64,000 nucleotides of DNA from Sarcophilus harrisii (lineage: Eukaryota > Chordata > Mammalia > Dasyuromorphia > Dasyuridae): contig NC_045427.1 in the NCBI RefSeq assembly GCF_902635505.1, positions 593,173,665 to 593,237,664 of the forward strand. Direction: 5' to 3'. The stretch's first letter is position 1; each line of letters starts with the position of its first letter. This document shows, piece after piece, positions 33,001 through 45,000 of the stretch. The translations under genes were made by a program, and so were the position numbers. The notes beneath the pieces were generated by a model, which saw nothing but the letters and a program-made list of their open reading frames with translations, was not told the DNA's origin and searched no databases.

Positions 33001-36000
33001 TGAATTTATCTTCATGTTCTTGAAATGGTGAATTTTTGAGGGAAGGAGCTTTACTTTATGACAATGATCATTCAATTTGATACGTCTTATCTTAACATGT
33101 TTATTTTATTATAATGTATATGGATGTAATATATTATTCACACTATCATGGAAAGCTTATATTCAGAACTTAAGAATCACTTTAGTACTTTTTCAAACCA
33201 TTTATCTCTGACTCCCATTGGATTGATTAATTTTATTTAACTTTTCTAAGTTATGAAGATTGTGGCAACCTTCTTATTGGACGCTTTACAATTATAGAAT
33301 TTTAGAACTGAAAGTAATCTTAGAAATTGTCTTGTCCAAATTCTTTGCTTTATAAAGGAGGCAACAGATAGGGAACAGTAAAATGTTCTGCCCAAATCAC
33401 ACATCTAATTTGTGGCAAAGAAACTTTAAACCCTGTTTTCTGCATCTTTCTACTGTTGTACACAGGCTAATGAGATTTCTTGCCTCATTAATCTTTAGCC
33501 TGCTGACAATTCAAGTTTGAGACACACAATGTCTCAAACATGTGGCGATACCTCATTTTATTTAATGGTTGCTTATTTGGCACTTCACCTTTCTGATAGT
33601 TTAGTGAGGCAGTGTAAAATACTAAAAAGAACCCTAGACTTAAGCATGAGAGTCCTACTGATGGTGCACTAACTGACTAGGAGCAAATCACTTCTGTAAA
33701 ATGGGGATAGTTTGTATTATGTATCAAGTATATTTGCTGTTATAAGAAAGTGCTTTTAACTTATGTAAAGACAAAAGATACCCTCACAAAATTTTGTCAT
33801 TATTGCCAACAGGATAAATTCTATAGTAGAGAAATTAGAGTTAGAAATCAGAAATCTAGAATTAGAGAAATTCTATATAGTCTAGAGTACTACCAGCAGG
33901 AATGTGAAAGGAAAGAGTGGCTATTAGACACCAAAAAGCAGAATCATAAGAACCTCCCAACTAGGGCACAGGGTAGAATTTCCAGTCTAGACTATCTAGA
34001 ATTTCTCTAATTGACAATAAAAACAAAGAATAATAATAATAATAACGAGCAACCCTTTCACAAAAATCCTGCTCTGGTGCTTCCCTGTGGTATGAAGGTG
34101 ACAATTCTCTAAGACTGTGCAACAGAGGGAAAGTGTTGACAAACCCTACAAAGCTGGAAAATCTTGGTGGCCGACCAGTGCTGATTGTTTGATGTCTATC
34201 CTAAGTCTAGAGATAGATGCTCATCTCCATTTAAGTTGCACACAGCATATTTTTTTCTTTTTTATTGTTAAGAAGGAACATTTTTAATATTGCTCCCTGC
34301 CCAATAGCCTTATTTTTTTTCCCTAGAGAAGGAAAATTTCTGTATAATTTGAAGCACTGCTTTGTTCTAAGACTGCTAGTGTAATGATGCCTCCTACTTC
34401 CTTTAGCTTAATAGAGAAGTCTTTCTATTATGTAACAGACACTGTGCTAAGTCCTAGATATACAAATACAAGCAAGCATGACAGTCCTTGCCCTCAAGGA
34501 TCTTACAAGACTCATTGTTGAGCTGAAGATTAGAGACTTGAGGTTAAGGGAAGAAGAGTAGTTGAGAAAGGAGAGTGAAAAGTGTCTTTTGCAAAATGTT
34601 AATGCTTGACTATGTAGGTAGTGTGGGTAGATGTTAGTAACATGGATTCCCTTCTTTACAATGCATCAGGAAAAGAAGCATTCCTTTGACTAGGAAACAG
34701 GGTTGAATTTCAAGATTAAAATGAGAGATTCTTTGAAACAGGGTTGAATTTCAAGATTAAAATGAAAGATTCTTTGGCATTACCATTATACCAACTACTC
34801 ATGCTTAAAACTTGAGGGTGTTTTTTGATGCCTTTTCCCTTACCTTTTTTTTACATGCAATGAGTCCAGAGATTCTTTTGAGTCTATTTCTTTGGTGTCC
34901 CATTGTGCTCTTTCCTTTTGTATTCCTGCTGGTAACACTCTAATCTAGACTGTTGTAGTAGTCTCTAAAGTAATCTTTCTACCTTCAGTTTCTTTCCAAC
35001 TTTGCCTAGATGTTGTCTCACTAAGATATATTCCAGTGCTTCAGTGGCTTTCATCTTCCCTAGTCAATAAAGTCTCAGTTCCTTGGCTTGGTATCTGAGT
35101 TAGTTTTCCAGAGGAATAGCCTACTGTTGTAGCCATCTAGCCTATCATTCTTTTATTTGAAACCAAATCAAACTATTCATTATACCATGAACATGCACTA
35201 TCTTTTTACACCTATTCTCAATCCCCACTTTTGAAGTGTTCCTGTATTTCTCTTTCCCTTTTATCTTCATTGCTGAAGATAAAGATAAGATCCTATAGCA
35301 TCTGCTATAGGTTGTCTTATCCTACAACCATCCAGAAGTGATAGTGCTGTTTGCATTCTCCAGTGTGCGGACTCAGATAACGGCTAATGCAACAAATGTA
35401 CTGACCATGCTGTGGGGAGTGGAGGAGGGGGGAAATGTTTTCATAAAACAAAAAACAGAAAATTGTTAAAGACCATAACTGGGTGAAGGGGCAGGTCAAT
35501 TCTCTGAGAGCCTCCATACATAGCTCTGAATCATAACACTTGAAGGAGTTGCAAAGCAACCTTTACTTACATACATGTTCCTTGTGGATTGAGAATGAAA
35601 TCAATTGGAGGCAGAGGGAAGAGGAGAGAGATCAGACAATGCAACTGCCTCTCAGTCTCCTTGTATCATCGTCAACGTCTTCTCACATAAAGAGATCCAT
35701 TTTACAGGTCTGAGTTGGACCTCTAGCAGCCACTGGCAGATGGCTCCTGGTATCCCAACAATCTAATGCAGGGACTTTGAGAGAAAGTGATTGGCCTTGG
35801 TCACATGACCAAACAGCATCACCTGAACTTAAGCCAAGTGTTCTGACTCCCAAGTCCTGAGTTCTTTCCGAAGCTTTATTTTTATTTATTTCCATGTGTA
35901 AAGCAGTTCTGTAAATTATTTCATTTGATCTCTGCTGCAACTCTCTAAGATAGATGGTACGCATAAAAGTTCAATTTTATGTAAACTATTTCACTTGATA

Positions 36001-39000
36001 TACAACCCAAGCTCTTTGAGATAGATGTACACATAAAAGTCAGTTTGCCATAGTGGATTCGGAAAGATCTGGGTTCAAATCTTACTTCTGACACTTCTTA
36101 ACTTTGTAGTCATGGAAAAGTCCCTGAGCTTCTGTTTTCTCATCTCTAAGTTGGGAGTGATAATATCTATTCCCTACATTATAGGGTTTTTCTGGGACTC
36201 AACTGAGGCCATCTTTGTGAAATGTTTTGCAAACTTTAAAGCACAACATCAATGCCAGCTTTTATTTAGTTGCTTTCTCCATTAGACAGATGAAGAAACT
36301 GAATCCCAAGGAGGTTAAGTTAACTTTGTTAAAATTAGATAATAAATGTGTACCATACTTTGAGCCACAGTGTGATTAGCTCTGGATACAGAGAAGCTGA
36401 GCTCCATTGAAGGTGACAGTTCAGACTCACCAACAGGCAAACAGGAAGAGGTGGTTGCCAAGTGTTGATAAGTTGCCACTTTAATTGAGTTTTATACTAT
36501 CATTGATTTCTGTTTGAGCCCCCCAAGGGGGGTATAATTGGTGTTGATTTTGTATACTGGGTAATGGTTCAGTTTAATCCTGTTATGTTTTCAGGATAAT
36601 GATACTAAAAAGCCATTGTTTTCCAATTCTGTGTATGCTGATGTATATGAGTGGGCACCTTTTCACTGACTCAGCTGAATAGAGAAAAATTGTGCTTTTC
36701 AAATGGCAGCGATCAATGTCTTTTAAAGAAAGTCCAAGCTACTTGAGGACTTAAGGGATCCTAAAGCTTTGGTACATTTTTTCCTTCTAGAATCTCATTT
36801 CACTTTGGAAATTGGCCTAATGCAGTATCAGCAAAAGTATTTAATGCTGATAAGAAGCACTGATGTCTGCCTCACAAAATTATTAGTAACAAAATCTATT
36901 CTGTGCTTGAGAAGCCATTGAAAAAAAGTATAGGCAGAGTGAGGCTTCCAGTTAGGTAAATATAAAGAAGCCCAGCTATATTGTAGAGATTCAGCTATCA
37001 AAGATGCTAATACTACAATCATGATTTTTTTTTGGTATTCTATGGATGCTAGTAACATCTGTTCAGTCTTGTGATGGAGTGGAAAGTGTTTGAGTGTGGA
37101 AAGTGAAAGAGTTTGTTTTATTTCCTTGCTTTCCAGCTATAGTTCAGATATTTATGGCTAAGTATAGTTAGAAGAATAGGAAAAAATGGTAAGTAAGATT
37201 CCATCAAATGAGTATGTTCAGTTGTTTGTTTAACTAGGATCTATCAGAAATAACCTGAAGCTAATAAGACAAGTTAAGGAAACTTTGCATGAATAAGACA
37301 GAGAGATTTTGGGTAGACTTAATAGAAGCTATCATCAGACCAGGACCCTTTTCAGTACATCCTATGATCAAATCTGTCAATCATGAACATCTGTCTGTAG
37401 GGTCACTATTGTGAACAGAATGCCCTACTAAGTAAGAATAGGGAGAAAATGAAAGTTAATTTCATTTAAGGTGTGGATGGTCCTCCTAGAGTTTATTGTA
37501 ATCTAATATTGGAGACAGATAAGTACTGGAAAAGACCCAAAGTAGCATTTTGAATTATAAAACAGCAAAAGAAGGCAGGTGTTCTGGAGTGGGAAAAAAA
37601 ATTAAAAGGCAAGCCTTCAGATCCCATTGGAGTTTTTTAAAGATGTGTGTAGAACTTAAAAAGGGCTTGGATTAAATTACCCCTAAGGTTTCTTCCATTT
37701 CTAAATCCTAGGGTCCAAGGAGAAGATTACTAGAAGTATCCGTGGAGTCTAATATTTAAAGAAATGGTTTTAATTGGTGTATATCAAAAGGGTAGATTGA
37801 AGAAGAGGAGAGAGACAGGATTTAATGCATCCTTAATCTGGGCCCATGAACTTGTTTTTTCAAATGCTTTGACAATTGTGTTTCAATGTATTTAATCCTC
37901 TGTATTCTCATCTAATACATTTAAAAAACATTCTTAGAAGGGGTCCATAGGCTTTCCCTGGACCGTGAGCAAAAGGTCCATGTTCCCAAAAAGGCGTACA
38001 ATTCCTCAGAAGTTGTTGCACTAGTGCAGGTGTAAGAAGGTAGGGAGGGAAAGGAGGTGATGAGCATGGTTGTTACCTTCATTATAACACATAAGAGAGA
38101 AGAGAGAGTATGGTTATAGAAGAGGCAGAATAGTAATAAGTTGAGAAGGGGATGGGCTCCCAATTCAGGGGACAGTCCAAAGAAAGAATTCAGAGAAATC
38201 TGGGAAAGTAATGACTCCTGATTATTATTACCTAGTAAGGGAAGACTTAAAATGGGAGTTTTGATTGGCTCTTTGATTGGAGGAGGGCGGAGCAGAAGCT
38301 CCTTTTTGTTTTTATTGGGTGATTCCTTAATGGCTATGAAGTGAGTACAGAACTTATGAAACTTGGCCTCAAAGGTGAATTGGAAAATCTGATGAAATGG
38401 AATCCTGAGGACTGTGAAGAACACTGGATTTTTTCAGCATCAACAGATTTTTGCCAGCTGCTTCATTCCCATGAGTCCTATTTCAGATTAGTAGATACTA
38501 TGAAATAATTTCCTCTGTCATTTTTCCCTCGTTTTAATTTAACATAATCTAAATTACTTAGAACATGAATATATATTCTTTAAAAATGTGTTTTTTGGAG
38601 AATAAGAAAGATCCCTTCATTTCTGTTTCTACTTGGCCATTTTGATTTCAGGATTTATATTTAAGTAATAGTAATGGGGAATGGAGGAGTTCCCTTTCCT
38701 GATGGGGACTATAAACTCTACTGTCTGAAACTTGAATTATCTGAAACAAAACCAAAAAAGCACAGACTAAATTATTCTGAAGTCTAGGTCAGTTATTATT
38801 AGCACAGTACCAGGCACTGTGCTAAACCCTGGGGATACAAAAAAGAGATGAAAAAACAGCCCCTGCCCTCAAGGAGTTTATAATCTCATGGGAAAAGAAA
38901 ATCCACAGAAAGAAGCTGAAAACCAAGGAAGTAGGAGAAGTAGGTAATAAGAGTATGTTTTAGTGTCACAGCATTTGCCATCATAGGATTGTGTGATCTA

Positions 39001-42000
39001 GAGCAAATCCACGTAGAATTTGCTACTTGTGGAAAAGCCAATCATCACATTTATTTCTGTGTACCTTCTGTGTACCAGGTATCATGAGAGCTCTTTGGCA
39101 TAGAAAGACAAAAAAATGAAAGTCTGCTCTCAAGGATCTTGGTTTTTCTATCAAGGGGAACAACATGTTCTAATAAAAGTAGATTTAAAGCATATATTAG
39201 ATCAATAAAAGCAATTTCAGGAATTCAGGGACTAGGAAGTGGGAGATAGGAGAAACTTGATGTGACCCTCAAACTGAGATCTGAAGGGACCTAGGGATCC
39301 TGGTACTAGAGGGGAAGAGGGAATGCATTCCACAAATAGGGGAACTCTGTGCAGAGAGAGGCCCAGAGGTGGAGATGGACTCTGGATATTGTACAAGGAG
39401 CATCAAATGAGCCAGGTTAGCTAGAACATAGAGTGTGTTGGGGGGGGAGGGGGGGATGTGTAATATATTTGAAGAAGTACATAAGCCAATTTATGAAGGT
39501 CTTTTAAGAGCAAATAGTTTTGTATGATACAGTGAAACTGCCACAAAAAGATATTGTAAAGCAGAATTGACAAACCTTTGGCATTTGATTACATGTGGGA
39601 TATGAGGGCATGGGAAGAGTCACAGATGTCTGGGGTTTATGATTTTTTAAAAATATTTCATTATATTCTTGTACCACAGTTTGTTTGGTCATTCCACATC
39701 TTATACTGAATCATCAGACCCTAGGGTTCAAGTAAACAGTCCTTTTACTAGAAACATATGCTGCTGTCCTGGAGTAAATGAAGTTTAAATTTAGGAAGCT
39801 AAAAGCCAATAAAAGCCATCAGCAAGGAGGTCCCCCAGGATCTTAGGAACTGTCTGCCAAAGTTCTTGAGAAGGGCTTTTGTGCTCTTCTGGCTCACAGA
39901 AGCTACTGCTGGATCCCAGAATGGGCTACCTGGGATCTGCCTAAGATTGTAGTTAACCACACTTATACCATTTGCTTCCAGTTGTACCAGCTGGCATGGT
40001 GGGAGTATTAGGATTAACTCCTGCCTTCCCACTTCCATCAATATCCTGGCCCACAGCAATATTATCCAATAAATTGGAACTTTGTATCCATTTCTGTGCT
40101 ACAGTAACAGAAGGTCACAGATTCTTATACTATGTCCCTATCATGTTGTTTATATATTGGAATGCTTATATTCGTTGATGATTAAAGCCACATAAAAAAA
40201 CAGGGGAAAGAGGATGCAAGTATGATTTTAAGGTTGCAAATTTGACTTAGAAGGATAGCAGAAATAGGGAAGTGAGGAAGGCGTAGATATTTGGGGATTA
40301 AATTCTTCAATTATGATGATTAATATTTCAACATTCATTGAAGGTGACAGTAAACAATTCTGGGATGTGAGTCTTTTGATACAAAGTCTGTACTTTGTAT
40401 TGGGAAGAAGAGTGTAGGCTTCCTTTTGTTTACTTATATTTCTTTTCAGAAACTCCACTTATGGGAAACTCCACTCTCCCAGTAGGAAAAAGGCATATGT
40501 TGGACCCATTGTGCAGTGATACCTAACAACTTATTTAAGGCCAGAAAAAAAGGCCATTGGTAAAGTTGAAACAGTAATTTCATCCTACATACTACCTACT
40601 CATAATACTGTTTTACAGTTTAATAACAATGAAAAGTTAAGGAAATCTTCCTGGTTATATTTTGTTGTCACTTCTTATGTCTATGCAGAGGTTTGCAAAC
40701 GGATTAATAAATTACTTGTCTTCTAGATTTGACTATTATTAAGTGCTAGGTTTTTCCAGACACAGCCATCTATAATTAGTAGAGAGGAGGCAGATACTTT
40801 AATGTGAAAAACTCCTTATCTTTCAACTGAGCCAATTCTGTCAACATATGAGCCACATGGTGAGAACTTTTAGGTTGTGATAATGAAATCTTTGTAAAAG
40901 AATTTGCAATAGTTATAGTTTTTTGACTTGGGTTCTGAGAAAGCTGAAATATTAAATGAAGCAACAGTTTCAGTCATGGTATTATCTCAGAGTAATGATG
41001 ATGTCATTTATGGGAGCTGTCAGTTTTCTGGCTTTGCTTGAACTCTTGGCCTTACTATTTCAAAATGGTGCTTTCCAAAGGAAAGCCTTGTTTTCTTAAT
41101 CCTGCCAGGTCACATGAGTGTCACCTTCTAGCTCTATTTCATATTTCTCAGGTTATACCTTATACACATCTCTGGAAATATTTCCTCTTAAGAGTGTCAG
41201 AAGATCCCCACATAAACATGATGTTAACTAGGGGCTGCTATGTACTCTGTGGTGTAGGGTAAAAAAGATTTCTGTAATAGCTATTGCAATTGTGGTACAA
41301 ATTGAGCTATTCTCCTTTTTTTAAAAGTTGATTGTATATTTTTATTAACAAGTACTTATTTTTCTCTTTTGCCTTCCCCCTGAATATTTTTTTCAAAAAA
41401 GGAAGAAAAACAAAACATTGAAACAAATATGCATAGTTACGTGGAACAAATTGCCCATGTCTGGAAAGATAGGTCTCATTCTGCATTTTAAGTCTTTTAT
41501 CTCTCTGTCAGGAGGCAGGTAACATGCTTCATCTTTGGTCTTCTGCAATTGTCATTGCACACTGACTCATGAAATCAAGTCTTTCAAAATTGTTTTTCTT
41601 TATAATGCTGTTGTTGAATAAATAAGTTCTTCTCACTTTACTTTATATCCATTCATAGAGGTCAGTGAACAATAGTTTTAAAGGTAGTGGGAATTCCCTT
41701 GGTAAAAATGCTTTGAAAGGAGTAGACAGTAAAGCAATCTATGTTCACATCCATCAGTACGGTTATCGATATTGAAATCCACTCCAGGAACCCTCGTTTG
41801 CTGTGCTTTCTAAATATATGGGGATTTGGCTCCTGCTTTCCATGGCTGCTCAACTCTAGCTCCTTCTCTCCCTTTTCTCAGGTATTTAGCTCGAGTAGGA
41901 GAACTGGAAGCTACAAATACTGAAGACCTAACTCTGAATTATGGCCTTGTGGTTGACTGTGGCAGCAGTGGCTCCAGAATTTTTGTTTATTTCTGGCCAC

Positions 42001-45000
42001 GTCATAATGGGAACCCACATGATTTGCTGGATATCAAACAGATGAGAGATCGCAACAGCCAACCAGTGGTTAAAAAAATAAAACCAGGTATTAATTTGAC
42101 TATTTTCTTATTATGGTGATAAATATCCACATTAATTAGGACTGGATAGGGGAAAAGAAAAAAGGAATCTGTCTTTTCTCCTCATAAGTGCTTTATGGGA
42201 GAGGGGAGAGAAAGTAGGTCTCTTGTTCTGCATCCTTATAAATTTATGTTTTAAATCAATTCAGCAAACTTTTAATTTTTACTGAGGCAATTGGGGTTAA
42301 ATGATTTGTCTCCCAGCTGGGAAATATTAAGTATCTGAGATCAAATTTAAACTCAAGTCCTCTTGACTTCAGGGCTGGTGCTCTATCTACTATGCCACGT
42401 AGCTGCCCCTTCAGCAAGTTTTTAAAGCACTTACTGCTTACAAGGCCTTACACACTAGATCTTGGTAATATGTATCCTCATCCTCAAGAAGTTTACATTC
42501 TAATAGAATTTGTATCTAGATAACTAAATAGAAGTTATTCTAAAGAGAGGGAGAATTAACAGCTGGGCTGTACATGAGCTGATCTTTGAAGGATTAGATT
42601 TTGAGGAAAAGAGAGAATATTCCAGGCAAATGCTTAGTTTGTGCAGATGCACATTGGGACATGTAAAATTGAATTTGGACAACTGGTAGTCTAGTTTGGT
42701 TGATACATAAGATTGTATGAAAGGAACCATCATGAGATAAGAACTAGCACATAGGTTTTTGGTTTTATTTTTTAATTTTTTATTCATTTAAACTTAAATA
42801 CAAAATGAGAAAAGAAAGAAGTATTGCCATACAATAACTTTCCATTTTACAAAATCTATGTAATAAATCCTGCACATTATTTTCAAAGCCATTCAGCTGT
42901 GCTTCCTTCTAAGTTTTCTTTTTCTTTTTTGCTATGTACTTTTTATCTTATTATATTTTTGTTTCCCTGCCCAACCCTCCCTTCAGAAGCCTTAAACAAA
43001 TCCATATACAACTATAAACATACACATATGGACATGTACATATATGGAAGACCATATCATGCATATTTCTATTTGTCAGTTCTTTCTGTGGAAGTTTTTT
43101 TTTAACAATCAACTAGCTCATTTCTTATATCACAGCGGTATTCCATCACAACTATCTCCTATCAGAGATTGTCTACGAAAGTTTTTTTTTTCCAATTTTC
43201 TACTTCAATCTTGACTACATTAGTTTTATCAATATAAGAATTTTAAATTTAAAATAATTGATCCATTTTTCCCATGGCAGGAGCCATTTGTGAAGGCCTT
43301 AAATTCTAGGATGAAGAGTTTGTTTTTTCTTCCAAGGCCATAGGGAACCATTGAATACTTCAGATGTGGTGCCTAAGAGATAATGTGTTGGCAGCTGTGT
43401 GGAGAGCAAGTGAGGGGAGACCAGTTAGAAGGCTGTTGAATTACCCTAAGTGTAATGTGATAAGGACCTAAACAGCAGGGCAAAGAAAAGTGGAAAGAAA
43501 GAGACAGGGGAGGTGCTACCAAGGAAGAATAGATGAGACTTGCCAGTTGATAGAATGTAGAGGGTGGGAGAAAGGGAAGAGTGGAAAATGATCCCAAGTT
43601 AAAAGGAGGCTTCTTAGGGGCTGGTGATGCCCTTCATAGACAGGGAAGTTTGAAGGATTCTTGGAATTGTAAGTGTTTTGGGACTGAGCTATTATGTTGA
43701 TGTGTGACAAATTATTTTCATTTTTGTTTAGGGATTTCTGCAATGGCAGAAACTCCAGAACATGCCAGTGATTACCTTCGCCCTTTGCTGAGTTTTGCTG
43801 CTGCTCATGTGCCTGTGAAGAAACACAAGGAGACACCGCTTTATATCCTTTGCACAGCCGGCATGAGACTTCTTCCTGAGAGGTGAGAATAGGAAGAATT
43901 TAAACTAAAATGTAGATTCAATGTTTTGGAGTCCTTTAGCCTAGCTGTGGAGAAGGGAATTGATCTTGATTGTCTAGAGAAAGCCTGGAGCACCTGCAAG
44001 GCCTTTTGCTTAAACCCAACCTCTCTTATCTCATCTACTGCAGTTTGCTTTGCATTCTCTGCTCTGCTTTTGTGATGAAAATACTCCCTGGGAAGACTTG
44101 TCACCTTAGTCCAATCAGTCATTTAATAAAATTGAATAAGTGCCTACTGTGTGCCAGGCACTAATTTATATTCACTGGGAATACAAAAAGTCAGTCCCCT
44201 GCACTAGGAGCTCGCTAATAGGGAAGGACAATTGCAAATAAATACAAATTGCAAATAAAACCAAATTATATCCAAGATAAATATGGAATAATTACCAGAG
44301 AGAAAAGTTGGGAAAATCCTCTTGAATGAGATAGGATTTAGGTGGAATTTAAAGGAAGCCAGGGAAAGCAGTAGGCAGAATGAGGAGAGAGCACATTCCA
44401 GGTATGGGGAACAACCAGAGCCAACTCCTAGAGCCGACAAAATGGCATGTCTTCTTCAGGGATCAGCCAGAAGGCCAAATAGCACGTTTTGAGAAAGAAG
44501 CTGTAAGCCTGGAGGAAGCTAGATTATGAAGGAGTTTGAGTGCCCAACAGAGCATTCGGTATGCAATCTGGAGGTCACAGGGAGCCATTGAACTCCATAG
44601 AGTAGCTATAGGGCCACGTGTTTTACTTTTTAGGAAAACTACTTTAGTGGCTGAATGGGGATGGATTGGAGCAAGAAGAGATTGGAGGCAGGCTTCAGCG
44701 GAAGGCTATTGTAGTAATCAAGCACGGAGTGAGGAGGGCCAGCACCTGGCTGAGGACAGCGGCCGAGAGAAGGCTTTGTGCTCCAGAGATGGGGCAGAGA
44801 TGAAAGGAGGCGCGGCAGCAGCATGGGTGTGGGCCTGATGGGGGAAGGGGGACTCCCCGGGGGAGGCCCAAGAGCCTGGGACTAAGGGTGTAGTCCTCTC
44901 CTGAAATTAGGAGGCGGGGAGGGTGTAGGAGGGAAAGGGCATGAGTTCATTTGGACAAGCTGAGTTTGTCATCTGCTGGGCGTCCGCTGGAGATATCGAA

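Larger units (their letters stand above)
31606..41881 (+). other. ENTPD7 intron 2
   Basis: 10.3 kb, AT-rich. Contents include old plus-strand SINEs (31935-32130, 32660-32840, 33600-33720, 36040-36265), an L1-like piece (32370-32640), an inverted-repeat element (33859-34013), a 41-bp tandem duplication (34694-34775), an LTR piece (35464-35760), ancient repeats (34420-34620, 38790-39480) and a L1 piece (41320-41650). The stretches 36360-37900 and 39700-41000 show nothing I can name. Confidence 0.8.
42088..43731 (+). other. ENTPD7 intron 3
   Basis: 1.6 kb, almost entirely repeat: an antisense SINE (42275-42412), then an ancient repeat (42415-42745 and 43300-43680) split by an antisense L1-like piece (42760-43295). 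Confidence 0.75.

Noticed and set aside
36518-36535. CCCCCCAAGGGGGG short hairpin in intron 2
   Set aside because: Six-base arms and an AA spacer are too short to mean much, with no repeat family or conserved context.
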